Shown: positions 50,657 to 59,400 of the stretch, one piece after another
Layout: each line of letters opens with the position of its first letter
Numbering within the stretch: position 1 is the first letter of the stretch
Assembly (NCBI RefSeq): GCF_004341395.1
Contig: NZ_SLXT01000001.1
Location: 1 to 64,000, forward strand
Length of the DNA: 64,000 bases
Direction: 5' to 3'
From: Heliophilum fasciatum
GTDB lineage: Bacteria > Bacillota > Desulfitobacteriia > Heliobacteriales > Heliobacteriaceae
Made by a program: the position numbers and the translations under genes
The notes under the pieces: generated by a model
Database searches by the model: none
What the model was told of the DNA's origin: nothing
The model's input: only the letters and a program-made list of their open reading frames with translations

Positions 50657-50731
50657 TGGAGCGGGAAACGAGATTCGAACTCGCGACCCTCGCCTTGGCA
50701 AGGCGATGCTCTACCGCTGAGCTATTCCCGC
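50657..50731 (-). tRNA. tRNA-Gly (anticodon GCC)
   Basis: A 75-nt cloverleaf with acceptor GCGGGAA / TTCCCGC, anticodon GCC in CTTGCCAAG, T-loop AGTTCGAATCT, and an encoded CCA. Confidence 0.96.
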
Positions 50732-50736
50732 ATAGA

Positions 50737-50812
<76 letters not shown>

Positions 50813-50816
50813 AAGA

Positions 50817-50894
50817 TGGCGGAGCAGACGGGATTCGAACCCGCGATCTCCAGCGTGACAGGCTGGCATGTTAGGCCTCTACACCACTGCTCCC
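50817..50894 (-). tRNA. tRNA-Asp (anticodon GUC)
   Basis: A 78-nt cloverleaf with acceptor GGGAGCA / TGCTCC, anticodon GTC in GCCTGTCACGC, T-loop GGTTCGAATCC, and an encoded CCA. First gene of the five-tRNA transcript (Asp-Phe-Gly-Cys-Leu). Confidence 0.95.
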
Positions 50895-50908
50895 TACCGA
50901 CGAGGGAA

Positions 50909-50937
50909 ATTATATCGCATCCCTCGCCGCATGTCAA
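50909..50937 (-). promoter_or_regulatory. Promoter of the tRNA cluster
   Basis: Minus strand: perfect -35 TTGACA (50932-50937), 17-bp spacer, perfect -10 TATAAT (50909-50914), 14 nt upstream of tRNA-Asp. The strength fits stable RNA expression. Confidence 0.88.
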
Positions 50938-50945
50938 TCACTTTT

Positions 50946-51785
50946 TTAATCTTTTTTCGTCAATGCTTCAACAAAGCGTGGCAGTTGAAAAGCTGCTTTA
51001 TGCAATGCCGGTGTATAGTAGCGCGTTTCAATGTCCGGGGCTTTCGACAAGTCAGCCTGCTCCGGATCATAGACTTTCGAACCCATGGTAAACGTCCAGA
51101 GCCCCGACGGATAGGTCGGGATCGAAGCCGTGTACAGCTTAGTCACCGGGAAGACGCTTTGGATGTCCTGAAAGACACGACGAATCAAGTCAGCGTTAAC
51201 AAAAGGTGATTCCGTCTGAGCCACCATGATTCCATCGGGTTTTAATGCGCGGTAAACGTCTTTGTAGAACTCCAGCGCAAAAAGACCTTCCGCCGGGCCG
51301 ATCGGTTCGGTCGAGTCGACCATGATCACATCGTATTCGCCGGCGTTTTCTTGGATATGTTTCACGCCGTCAGCCACAAGAACTTCCACTTTCGGATGAC
51401 CAAACAGTGCTGAAGCGATCTCGGGCAGATACTCTTTCGACGTTTCAATGACTCGTCCGTCGATTTCGCACAGCACGGCTTTTTCCACCGAAGGATGCTT
51501 GACGGCTTCACGAATGGCACCGCCGTCACCGCCACCGATGATCATCACTTTTTTGGGATTGGGATGGGTATTCAGCGCCACATGGCTGATCATTTCATGA
51601 TAGACAAACTCATCGTTGATCGTCGTCATAACCATGTTATCTAAGACCAGCATACGACCCCATTGTTCCGTATCGATGATCGCCAATTCTTGAAAAGGCG
51701 TCGTTTCTGTATGCAGCGTCTTGGTGAACTTGCAGCTATAGCCAAGATTGGGCGTTTGTTTTTCCGTATACCAAAATCCGGACAC
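50946..51785 (-). CDS. speE: Spermidine synthase
   Basis: A 279-aa polyamine aminopropyltransferase that makes spermidine from putrescine and decarboxylated S-adenosylmethionine. It shows the N-terminal beta domain, [27 protein letters not shown] and the catalytic [13 protein letters not shown] loop, with normal length. GTG 51785 follows GAGGGAT. pdaD lies 24 nt upstream on the same strand; together they convert arginine toward spermidine, but the agmatinase needed between them is not in the window. Its 3' end reaches the tRNA promoter. Confidence 0.96.
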   Translation of the reverse strand: MSGFWYTEKQTPNLGYSCKFTKTLHTETTPFQELAIIDTEQWGRMLVLDNMVMTTINDEFVYHEMISHVALNTHPNPKKVMIIGGGDGGAIREAVKHPSVEKAVLCEIDGRVIETSKEYLPEIASALFGHPKVEVLVADGVKHIQENAGEYDVIMVDSTEPIGPAEGLFALEFYKDVYRALKPDGIMVAQTESPFVNADLIRRVFQDIQSVFPVTKLYTASIPTYPSGLWTFTMGSKVYDPEQADLSKAPDIETRYYTPALHKAAFQLPRFVEALTKKD

Positions 51786-51809
51786 GGGCTGATCCCTCTT
51801 TCCCCTCGA

Positions 51810-52274
51810 TTAATACCAGAGCGGTGCAGCCGCAAAAGCGCAACCGATTTTTTCGACAACATGATCGACCGCATTGACTTTGACTTCTTTGAGCGCTTTG
51901 CCGCGTACTTCAAAGGCCTCTTCAACCATGCGGGTAATCGTCGCTTCCGCTTCTTCCTTGGTGCATTTGCCGGTGTACTCCATGATCACACCAAAACTGT
52001 CAGCATCAACACCGATACCAACGGCAATAGCCGCAGCGATCCGCTCGCCGGGGATTTCAGAAACAATCGAACCATAAGCGGTCGGTACCAGCGACCCGGG
52101 GGGAATTTGCATTCCTGGCGTAAATTCTGCTTCCGGCGGCAGGATGCTGCTCACCCGCAGCAAGTTGACATTACCGATGCCTGCTTTAAGTAACGCGTTG
52201 TCAAAGGCAGTCAGTTTGCTTTTGCCTTCCGCCTCAGCGGCGGTAACAAAATATTTCTTGGGCACGGGCAGCAT
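51810..52274 (-). CDS. pdaD: Pyruvoyl-dependent arginine decarboxylase
   Basis: A 154-aa proenzyme that cleaves itself to make a pyruvoyl group and decarboxylates arginine to agmatine. The cleavage motif NLLRVSSILPP is present (second Ser at about residue 48), along with TAYGSIVSEIPGERIAAAIAVGIG and the C-terminal SFGVIMEY segment. The family was first known in archaea and Chlamydia and occurs in various Clostridia. The start ATG 52274 has GGAGGAA nine nt upstream. A TATAAT at about 52323-52328 (minus) may be its promoter, with a weak -35. First gene of the polyamine pair. Confidence 0.94.
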   Translation of the reverse strand: MLPVPKKYFVTAAEAEGKSKLTAFDNALLKAGIGNVNLLRVSSILPPEAEFTPGMQIPPGSLVPTAYGSIVSEIPGERIAAAIAVGIGVDADSFGVIMEYTGKCTKEEAEATITRMVEEAFEVRGKALKEVKVNAVDHVVEKIGCAFAAAPLWY

Positions 52275-52392
52275 AGGACATTCCTCCACAATCTATAATC
52301 GGTTTGCTTCGTAAACCTCGTATATTATAACAGACCTAGGTTAAAAATAAACAACAAAATTCGAGTGATTTCGGTTAAGAGCGCATAAAAAA

Positions 52393-52412
52393 GAGAAGGC
52401 TTGCGCCTTCTC
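52393..52412 (-). terminator. Terminator after the glycosyltransferase gene
   Basis: Perfect 8-bp stem GAGAAGGC / GCCTTCTC with a 4-nt loop, followed by TTTTTTAT on the minus strand, five nt beyond the stop. Confidence 0.85.
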
Positions 52413-52417
52413 CTCAG

Positions 52418-53668
52418 CTACTTAACCACTTCGTTGTAGGAAAGACCACGAGTATGCACCGTATGGCTCCACTCCCGGCGGTTGCGATGCAAGAAACCAA
52501 GAAATACGATCGGCACCCAGCTATAGATGAAGATCGGATAGAGCAGTACATACTTGTAAGAACGACGATCGACTTTGTCCAACATCAACGCGATCAGCGG
52601 CTGTGCTAACTGAATGTACGACAAGATCTTCCATACATTCAAATCATTCATTACATTAAAAACCAAGGTATAGTTCGAATGAAAAGGTTCGATATAAGAC
52701 ATGACCATAAAAAACGTCACGAAAATGACGAGCAGCGGTTGAAAAAGATGCATCGCTCCGTCAAGCATACGGAAATCACCGGTGGTGATCCCTTTCCACA
52801 CCAGCTTGGGGAAATAACGAAGGAAGATGTCTACGTGACCTTGAGCCCATCGTTTGCGCTGGTTCCAGGACTGCATAAAGGTCAGGGGTTTTTCGTCGTA
52901 AATGACCGCTTCGTGCGCCCAGACCGTTTTAATCCCGTTCATCAAGGCTTTCATGGAGAACTCCAAGTCCTCGGTCAAGGACGTGGCACCCCAGCCATAT
53001 TCACGCAGTAGCTTTGTTGTAATACACATGCCAGTACCGCCGAGAATATTGGACAACCCAATATTATAGCGGGCTAACTGCAACAGGCGATTGCAATGCC
53101 AAAAAGCGATGGAGAAGGTAGCCGTAACCCAGTTGTCAAAAGGATTCTTGGAATCAAGGTAACACTGGACAATTTGATGACCTTCCATGAGCTTGTTGTT
53201 CATTTCCGTAAGAAAGTTGGCTTTTACCAGGTTGTCAGCGTCAAAGATGACAACCGCATCGAATTGGCGCTCCATGCGAAAGATTTTTTCAAACATCCAC
53301 TCGAGCGCATACCCTTTGCCCCGTTGCTGGCGGTTGAATCGCTCATAGACTTCCGCCCCCGCTTCCCGGGCGATCGCTGCTGTTTGATCGGTACAGTTAT
53401 CAGCGATAATAAAGATTTCATACAGTTCGCGGGGATAGTCCATTTGCTTGAGATTCTCGACCAACGGACCGATGACCGCTTGCTCATTGTGAGCTGCCAC
53501 AACCAAGGCAAACTGTTTGCTTGGCGGGGCCACTACCTTTTCTTTCTTTTTCCAGAGGCCGAAGAAGGAAAGAAACAAGTAGTAAAAGGTACAGAAAATG
53601 ATGAGAAACTGCAGCGGTACCATAATTGGGTCATACGTTTGGGCAAATAGGTGGTCCCACAAATCCAA
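52418..53668 (-). CDS. Membrane glycosyltransferase, family 2
   Basis: About 416 aa. An N-terminal membrane helix (about residues 15-38) precedes a GT2 catalytic domain with VVAAHNEQAVIGPLVENL, DNCTDQT, the DxD motif as FDADN, TSLTEDLEFS and the QxxRW motif as QRKRWAQGH; three or four C-terminal helices follow. This is the layout of processive or polyisoprenoid-linked transferases; the product could be a surface or spore-coat polysaccharide. TTG 53668, nine nt after AAAGGAGAG, is the likely start; the ATG at 53731 lies at the expected transcription start and has no ribosome site. Single-gene unit. Confidence 0.87.
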   Translation of the reverse strand: MDLWDHLFAQTYDPIMVPLQFLIIFCTFYYLFLSFFGLWKKKEKVVAPPSKQFALVVAAHNEQAVIGPLVENLKQMDYPRELYEIFIIADNCTDQTAAIAREAGAEVYERFNRQQRGKGYALEWMFEKIFRMERQFDAVVIFDADNLVKANFLTEMNNKLMEGHQIVQCYLDSKNPFDNWVTATFSIAFWHCNRLLQLARYNIGLSNILGGTGMCITTKLLREYGWGATSLTEDLEFSMKALMNGIKTVWAHEAVIYDEKPLTFMQSWNQRKRWAQGHVDIFLRYFPKLVWKGITTGDFRMLDGAMHLFQPLLVIFVTFFMVMSYIEPFHSNYTLVFNVMNDLNVWKILSYIQLAQPLIALMLDKVDRRSYKYVLLYPIFIYSWVPIVFLGFLHRNRREWSHTVHTRGLSYNEVVK

Positions 53669-53739
53669 GGTTTTTAACTCTCCTTTCCCTGCCCGTCCAA
53701 ATAAGCTGGAAGGTTCAGGCGCCCAGTGCATCCGGTTAT

Positions 53740-53769
53740 ATTGTACCTAAATCTACCTCAGTACGTCAA
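53740..53769 (-). promoter_or_regulatory. Promoter of the glycosyltransferase gene
   Basis: Minus strand: -35 TTGACG (53764-53769), 18-bp spacer, -10 TACAAT (53740-53745). It predicts a transcript start near 53733, which argues against translation from ATG 53731. Confidence 0.65.
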
Positions 53770-53794
53770 TGACTACCATTTGTCGAATTACAAT

Positions 53795-54520
53795 TCATTC
53801 TACCTGCACTTGCGCTTGCCCCTTTAGTTGGCGTCGACTCACATACAGTTGCCCCTGCGTATCGATGCTTGCAAAAAAAACATCGGACTGCTTCGTGATC
53901 CCCTGCCGGAGCAACTCTTGGCGTAACCACGCCTCATCAAAACCGATCATCTGTAGGACCCGGTGATTCACTACGCCATCCATGATCAAGGGTGAAACCA
54001 AGCCTTCATAAGCCGTTGGGATGTTTAAATCCTCCGGTGTGGCCGGACGCTTTTGTGATTTAAGCAACACCGATAATTTCCCTGATGTTTCCAGTAAAGC
54101 AACTTCCACATCGGCAATATTAAACACATCTTTTTCCCGTAACTGAGCCAACAGATCGTTCAGGTTGTAGCGCGTCCGCCGCATCTCATCATCGAGCAAT
54201 TGACCGTCCCGGATGATCAATGTGGGCGAACCATCAAGAAAACGGCGCATCGGCATCCAGCGCATGGCAAAGTACGAAAAGGCCAATTCCGCGAAAGCCA
54301 AAATGGCGATCGGTAATAAGCCGTGATGCAAGGGCCTTGAAATATCCTCCATCGGAATGGCTGCCAATTCGGCGATCATGATCGCCACCACCAGATCAAT
54401 CGGTGAAAGCTGGCCAATTTCCCGTTTGCCCATGATCCTCATGATCAACAAAACAGCAAAATAAATCGTTAAGGTGCGCATTAACACCAAGAGAAATTCT
54501 GTGAACAAGGCATCTGTCAC
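53795..54520 (-). CDS. YetF/DUF421-family membrane protein
   Basis: A 241-aa protein with three N-terminal membrane helices (residues ~8-90) and a cytoplasmic DUF421 alpha/beta domain. The family marks are MGKREIGQLSPIDLVV, PTLIIRDGQLLDDEMRRTRYNLNDLLAQLRE and FNIADVEVALLETSGKLSVL. Bacillus spores contain related proteins that influence the inner membrane and germination; otherwise the role is unknown. GTG 54520 is the open start but lacks a clear ribosome site. Confidence 0.87.
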   Translation of the reverse strand: MTDALFTEFLLVLMRTLTIYFAVLLIMRIMGKREIGQLSPIDLVVAIMIAELAAIPMEDISRPLHHGLLPIAILAFAELAFSYFAMRWMPMRRFLDGSPTLIIRDGQLLDDEMRRTRYNLNDLLAQLREKDVFNIADVEVALLETSGKLSVLLKSQKRPATPEDLNIPTAYEGLVSPLIMDGVVNHRVLQMIGFDEAWLRQELLRQGITKQSDVFFASIDTQGQLYVSRRQLKGQAQVQVE

Positions 54521-54601
54521 CGCTTTTTGTTTCTACCTTCAAGTGTAGTGTGGACAGAAGCCGCTCTTCCTATGCACCGGTCCGCTTTGTCACCGGCCCG
54601 C

Positions 54602-55174
54602 TCAATCATAGAGGCGATGATACATCCCGTAATCGTATAATACGTTCCGCACATAAATGCGTGTCTCCGGAAAGGGAATCATGTCGAGCGTCTGCTCCCG
54701 TCCGGACCAGCGATGCTCTGTCAGCCACTGCCGCACATTGCCGCGACCGCCGTTATAGGCGGCAATCATCAAGGCTTGATTCCCATGGAACTCCCGCTGC
54801 AAGCTTGCCAAGTACCAGCAGCCCATCCGGATATTCACTTCAGGCTCATAAAGCTGATCCGGCGTATAGCCGGGCAAGGGCATTTGCTCCGCGATCCACG
54901 CTCCCGTTTGCGGCATGATCTGCATCAGACCTTTCGCGCCGCGGTCGCTTTCGGCCCAACTCCAAAATTTGCTTTCCCGGCGGATAATCGCCGTCACCAG
55001 GTAGGGATCGAGTTGATATTCTGCCGCATATTTCATGATCTCCTGGCGATGCGCGATGGGGTAGATGATTTTTTGGACAGCCGAGCTATACCAAACGATA
55101 TTGCCTAGCACCGCTAACGCCAGCGCCACCGCAAAGACCCGTAACCACGATACACCCCAGGCTACCCATTTCAA
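54602..55174 (-). CDS. Lytic transglycosylase (SLT family)
   Basis: A 190-aa protein with an N-terminal membrane anchor (about 8-28) and an SLT catalytic domain: RRESKFWSWAESDRGAKGLMQIMP holds the catalytic Glu (RES) and the SxxGAxGLMQ motif, followed by IAAYNGGRGNV. It cleaves the glycan strands of peptidoglycan outside the membrane. The TTG start at 55174 overlaps the coaE stop, with AAGGAG eight nt upstream. Location next to coaE is common in Clostridia. Confidence 0.92.
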   Translation of the reverse strand: MKWVAWGVSWLRVFAVALALAVLGNIVWYSSAVQKIIYPIAHRQEIMKYAAEYQLDPYLVTAIIRRESKFWSWAESDRGAKGLMQIMPQTGAWIAEQMPLPGYTPDQLYEPEVNIRMGCWYLASLQREFHGNQALMIAAYNGGRGNVRQWLTEHRWSGREQTLDMIPFPETRIYVRNVLYDYGMYHRLYD

Positions 55175-55764
55175 AGGCTCTTCTCCTTCCAGAGCTGTTC
55201 CACTTGTTGTAACATGACTTCCAGTTCCGCTTGCCCGTCGATCACCTGATCGGCTCGCTTTAGTTTATCGGCCAAGCTCATCTGCGCAGCGATACGAGAC
55301 CGTGCCGCTTGTTCATCCAACTTGTCACGGAGTTGCAATCGCTGTACTTGCGTCGCTTCATCGGCTGCGACAACCCATACTTCATCAACCATACAGTCCA
55401 TGCCCGTCTCTAAGAGCAAGGGAATATCCAAGACCACCAAGCGATGGCCCGCCGCGCGCAGCCGCTCGATCTCCCGTTGAAAGACCGCCTGCACCTGCGG
55501 GTGCACGATTTGATTCAACTGTTGCCGGCTGGTAGGATCGGCAAACACAAGCGCACCCAGCGCCGCTCGATCCAGCTTGCCGTCAGACAAAAAAACGCCT
55601 GGGCCGAAAGTTTGGCGAATTTCCCGCCAAGCTTGTTGACCAGGCTCCACGACCTGCCGGGCAATCACATCGGCATCAAGCACCGGTGCACCTAACCGCC
55701 GCAGATGCGTGGCGACTGTGGTTTTGCCGCTGGCAATCCCGCCGGTTAAACCGATGATTTTCAA
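55171..55764 (-). CDS. coaE: Dephospho-CoA kinase
   Basis: A 197-aa P-loop kinase for the last step of coenzyme A synthesis. Walker A is GLTGGIASGKTT, followed by DADVIARQVVEPGQ and the QLNQIVHPQV lid segment; LVVLDIPLLLETG is the expected core strand. TTG 55764, eight nt after AGAGAGG, is preferred to TTG 55791, which overlaps the ytaF stop. It is flanked by ytaF and the lytic transglycosylase with overlaps or short gaps, indicating an operon. Confidence 0.95.
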   Translation of the reverse strand: MKIIGLTGGIASGKTTVATHLRRLGAPVLDADVIARQVVEPGQQAWREIRQTFGPGVFLSDGKLDRAALGALVFADPTSRQQLNQIVHPQVQAVFQREIERLRAAGHRLVVLDIPLLLETGMDCMVDEVWVVAADEATQVQRLQLRDKLDEQAARSRIAAQMSLADKLKRADQVIDGQAELEVMLQQVEQLWKEKSL

Positions 55765-55787
55765 TCGTTCGCCCTCTCTTTCTATAC

Positions 55788-56462
55788 TCAAGTCACAATT
55801 TTACTTAACCCTAGGCTGCAGAGGATGGCCGCCGCCAAGTAGGTCATCCAAAGGGGGTTCCACCGCCTTGCATAGGAACGACCAATCCCGAGCCCCGTCG
55901 TCACAAAAAGCAGTTGCATCACGCCTACCGCCAACGGTAAGAGCCATCCATGATTCGTAGCCAAAGCCATACCAAAGCCGGCCGCTGTGGCATCGATATT
56001 TAAGGCCAGCCCTAGCAAAAAAGCTTCCCATGGGCCAATCTCACCGGAAGCGTCCAAATCAGCCGACGTCGGTTCCCGCAACACCTGAATCACCAAGCCA
56101 AAAGGCGGTAACGAAATGGCCCACACCGGCTGCACCGGCCCCTCGCCGCCGTCCATCACCGGCTTCGTGATTTCTTTGACCTTGGCGGCGTTGTCACCGG
56201 CTTTGATCGCCTGGTAGATTTGAAAGATGCCCAGCGTCACCAGCAAGATGCCGCCCACCTTCGTCAGCCAATCGGTTTGCAGCCAATCGGCGAGGCTGCG
56301 CCCTAACAACAGGGCAATCAGCATTGCGCCGGAAGAACAAAAGCAGATAATCAGCAGCGCCGACAGCGGTACGCGGATGCGCTTCGCGCCATAAGCTACA
56401 CCTGCACTAAAACCATCCAAGCTCAAGGCTATCGCCAGACCCCATAACGACCATAACGACAC
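55788..56462 (-). CDS. ytaF: Sporulation membrane protein YtaF
   Basis: A 224-aa membrane protein of the MntP/YtaF group with about six helices in two related halves (LSLDGFSAGVAYGAKRIRVP and LALNIDATAAGFGMALA both hold the conserved Asp in a helix). It belongs to the YtaF clade by length and by its place between mutM/polA and coaE. In Bacillus ytaF is a sporulation gene; a cation-export role is suggested only by kinship to MntP. GTG 56462 follows GGAGGGATG. Confidence 0.9.
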   Translation of the reverse strand: MSLWSLWGLAIALSLDGFSAGVAYGAKRIRVPLSALLIICFCSSGAMLIALLLGRSLADWLQTDWLTKVGGILLVTLGIFQIYQAIKAGDNAAKVKEITKPVMDGGEGPVQPVWAISLPPFGLVIQVLREPTSADLDASGEIGPWEAFLLGLALNIDATAAGFGMALATNHGWLLPLAVGVMQLLFVTTGLGIGRSYARRWNPLWMTYLAAAILCSLGLSKIVT

Positions 56463-56534
56463 TTGTCATCCCTCCGGACCTGATCTCACGCCCATACTAT
56501 GCGTGCAGATCCAAAGGGGAACAAAGCGCTCGCC

Positions 56535-58532
56535 TTAGTCTTCCAATAACGCTTCCCACTCTTCATACACAAGAGCAAGCTCATCTTGCACTTGCGCGAA
56601 CTCTTCCTGGCAAGAGCGCGCCCGTTCGCCATCACGATAGGTTTCCTCATCGGCGAGTGCTTCCGTCAACTGCTGAAGCCGCTCTTCCAGGCGAGCGATC
56701 GTTGCTTCGGCCGCCGCAATCGCTTGCTCACGCTTCCAGGGGTTGGTCGGTTTTTTCTTGGCCCCTCCGGCCGGTTTGGCGCCGGACCCCACAGCGCCGT
56801 CATCGGCGCTGTCGCCCCCTTCCGCCCCTCCTGGCTGCGACGCTGCTTCGGCTGCCGCCTTCGCGGCTTCCTTCCTTGCCTGCGCGGCAGCAGCTTCTTG
56901 GGCCACCGCTTGCGCCTCTGCTTTACGATCACGGTAGTCGGAATAGTTGCCTAAGTACTCGGTAAAAGTGCCCTTTTCCAGTTCCAGCACCCGATCGGCC
57001 AGTCGGTCCAAGAAAAAGCGATCGTGGGAAATCACCAGCAGCGTTCCCGGGAACTCTTCCAATGCTTCTTCCAGCGCTTCTTTGGCCTCAATATCTAAGT
57101 TATTCGTTGGTTCATCCAATAAGAGCAAGTTGGCACCGGTTAAAAAAAGTTGCGCCAAGACTAAGCGGCTTTTTTCCCCGCCACTCAATACGCCCACTTG
57201 TTTGAATACGTCATCACCGCGGAACATAAATCGTCCCAGCAGCGTCCGTGCCTGTTCTTCCGTCATCGGCCGCATGTTGCGGATCGTTTCCAAAATCGTC
57301 TGGCTGCCGATCAAGTGCTCTTGTTCCTGGGCGTAGTAGGCCGGCTTGACTCGTATGCCCAGCACCACATCACCGGCTTGAGGCGCCAATTCGCCCAGCA
57401 AAACCTTGAACAGTGACGTTTTGCCGGTGCCGTTTTTGCCGAGAACGGCCACACACTCACCACGGCGTATCGTCATATTTAAGCCGGAAAAAAGCGGTTT
57501 GCCGGGATAAGCCGCCGCCAAGTCATGAGTTACAATCACCTGTTCCGCACTGGGCGTCTGCGGGATAAACTTGAGATCTTTAAGTCGCAAGCCTTCCATC
57601 GGGCGCCCAACCCGTTCACGGCGAGCCAATTGTGATTCCCGGCCCCGGGCTTGCTTGGCATTGACGCCGGCTTTGTTGCGGCGAATGTATTCCTCAATTT
57701 TGGCGATCTCCGTTTGATCCTTGGCATAGGCACGCTTTTTCGCCCAGAGTTCCTCTTCACGGAGTTGCAGAAACCGGGAATAATTACCGCTATAGGCTTG
57801 CAGCGTTCCATGCTCGAGATGGAGCGTGCGCCGCGTCACTTTATCTAAAAAGTAGCGATCATGGGAGATCACCAGCACAGCGCCCTTATAACCTTGCAGA
57901 TAATCTTCCAGCCATTCCACGGCTTGCAGATCGAGATGGTTCGTTGGCTCATCAAGCAACAGCAGATCGTAGGGACGAAGCAGCAGCCGGGCCATGGCCA
58001 ATCGTGTTTTTTGGCCGCCGCTAAGCACGTCCGACGGCAGTTGCAGATCATCATCACTGAAGCCCAGTCCTTTTAAGACCGAGCGCACCCGCGCTTCGGC
58101 ACCGTAACCGCCGCTTTCTTCGTGTTGATGAACTTTTTCGGCATATTCCTCCATAATCAGCTCTAACTTCGCCGCATCATCGTGAACAGCCGGGCTGGTC
58201 ATCAAGCGTTCCAGTGCTTCAATCGCTTCCCGTAGCGCTAAGACATGGGCCAGTTCCTGCAAGGCCGTCGAAAATACCGTTTCCCCCGCCGTCACATCTC
58301 GTAATTGCTGGAGATAGCCGACACGCACGCCTTGGGTCCAACTGATCACGCCTTCCGTCGGCTCTTCTTGACCGGTTAACAGGCGAAACAAACTGGTTTT
58401 CCCGGCACCGTTGGCGCCGACCAAACTCGCTTTATCGCCTTCGTGAATCATCAATGTAACCTGCGAAAAAATATCCCGGGCCCCAAAAGATAAGGCCAGA
58501 TTTTTCGCTTGCAGCAGCACTCGGTTGCTCAT
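56535..58532 (-). CDS. ABC-F family ATPase
   Basis: A 665-aa cytosolic protein with two ABC domains and no membrane part. ABC1: GANGAGKTSLF, LSGGQKTRLAMARLL, LLLLDEPTNHLDL. ABC2: GKNGTGKTSLF, LSGGEKSRLVLAQLF, LLLLDEPTNNLDI. A linker with PtIM-like helices joins them, and an Ala/Gly-rich stretch (about 555-600) leads to a C-terminal coiled coil (about 605-660), as in Uup/YdiF-type members. ABC-F proteins act at the ribosomal E site to relieve stalls or resist drugs; this one is likely a housekeeping form. Confidence 0.93.
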   Translation of the reverse strand: MSNRVLLQAKNLALSFGARDIFSQVTLMIHEGDKASLVGANGAGKTSLFRLLTGQEEPTEGVISWTQGVRVGYLQQLRDVTAGETVFSTALQELAHVLALREAIEALERLMTSPAVHDDAAKLELIMEEYAEKVHQHEESGGYGAEARVRSVLKGLGFSDDDLQLPSDVLSGGQKTRLAMARLLLRPYDLLLLDEPTNHLDLQAVEWLEDYLQGYKGAVLVISHDRYFLDKVTRRTLHLEHGTLQAYSGNYSRFLQLREEELWAKKRAYAKDQTEIAKIEEYIRRNKAGVNAKQARGRESQLARRERVGRPMEGLRLKDLKFIPQTPSAEQVIVTHDLAAAYPGKPLFSGLNMTIRRGECVAVLGKNGTGKTSLFKVLLGELAPQAGDVVLGIRVKPAYYAQEQEHLIGSQTILETIRNMRPMTEEQARTLLGRFMFRGDDVFKQVGVLSGGEKSRLVLAQLFLTGANLLLLDEPTNNLDIEAKEALEEALEEFPGTLLVISHDRFFLDRLADRVLELEKGTFTEYLGNYSDYRDRKAEAQAVAQEAAAAQARKEAAKAAAEAASQPGGAEGGDSADDGAVGSGAKPAGGAKKKPTNPWKREQAIAAAEATIARLEERLQQLTEALADEETYRDGERARSCQEEFAQVQDELALVYEEWEALLED

Positions 58533-58550
58533 CGTTTCGTTCCTTTTTAT

Positions 58551-59378
58551 CTAAACTTGACAGTACGGGCAAAAATGGGCGCTGCGACCGCCGCGCTTGG
58601 CCCGCAGGATCGTGCCGCCGCAGCGCCGGCAAGGCTCACCTTCCCGTCCGTAGACCCACAATTGCTCTTGAAAAGCACCTTTTTGGCCTTCACCGTCGAC
58701 ATAATCACGAAAAGAAGTGCCTTTGGCATCAATTCCTGCCTGCAGCACCCTTTGAATGCTTTGGTATAAGCACGCTACTTCGTCCGTCGTCAAGGATGAC
58801 GCCGGACGATCGGGATGGATGGCCGCCATGGCTAAGGCTTCATCGGCATAAATGTTGCCCAATCCGGCGATAACATGCTGATCGAGCAGCAATGCTTTGA
58901 TCCGCGTTGTGCGCCGCGCCAATGCTTCCGCTAGGTGCTCCGGCCGGTAAGCCGGGTCAAGCGGTTCCGGTCCCAATGTCGATAAACCCGGGCACAACGC
59001 CAAGCCATCGGCCGATACCAAGCGCAAGCGGCCAAAACGGCGTGGATCGGTATAACGCAATTCCTGCCCGCCGCTAAGCCGCAAGATCACATGGGTATGG
59101 GCCGGTTCCGGCGTTTCCGGTGCCGTCAAGACCCAACGCCCGGTCATACGTAAGTGCACAACCAGCCAAAGGTTATCGGACAGGGCCATCAGCAAATACT
59201 TGCCTCGCCGTTCCAGTCCCTCAATCGTGCGTTCCATCAGCGCCATGGGGAACATCTCGCCATGCTCCGGCGCCGCTACCACATCGCTTCGCCGCACATC
59301 GACGGCCACGATCTGCTGTCCCACCACGTGCGCCGCCAACGAGCGGCGCACTGTTTCTACTTCGGGCAACTCGGGCAT
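58551..59378 (-). CDS. mutM: Formamidopyrimidine-DNA glycosylase
   Basis: A 275-aa Fpg/MutM that removes 8-oxoguanine and FapyG and nicks the abasic site. It has the N-terminal catalytic PELPEVETVRR, the helix-two-turn-helix (DQHVIAGLGNIYADEAL) and the C-terminal zinc finger (CRRCGGTILRAKRGGRSAHF then CPYC). It directly follows polA, forming the conserved polA-mutM pair for repair. Confidence 0.97.
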   Translation of the reverse strand: MPELPEVETVRRSLAAHVVGQQIVAVDVRRSDVVAAPEHGEMFPMALMERTIEGLERRGKYLLMALSDNLWLVVHLRMTGRWVLTAPETPEPAHTHVILRLSGGQELRYTDPRRFGRLRLVSADGLALCPGLSTLGPEPLDPAYRPEHLAEALARRTTRIKALLLDQHVIAGLGNIYADEALAMAAIHPDRPASSLTTDEVACLYQSIQRVLQAGIDAKGTSFRDYVDGEGQKGAFQEQLWVYGREGEPCRRCGGTILRAKRGGRSAHFCPYCQV

Positions 59379-59400
59379 GCTTTCTTGATCGCTCCTCTGT

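Noticed and set aside
56586-56954. 122-aa plus-strand open frame within the ABC-F gene
   Set aside because: Antisense of the Ala/Gly-rich linker and coiled coil of the ABC-F protein; no ribosome site or recognisable domain.
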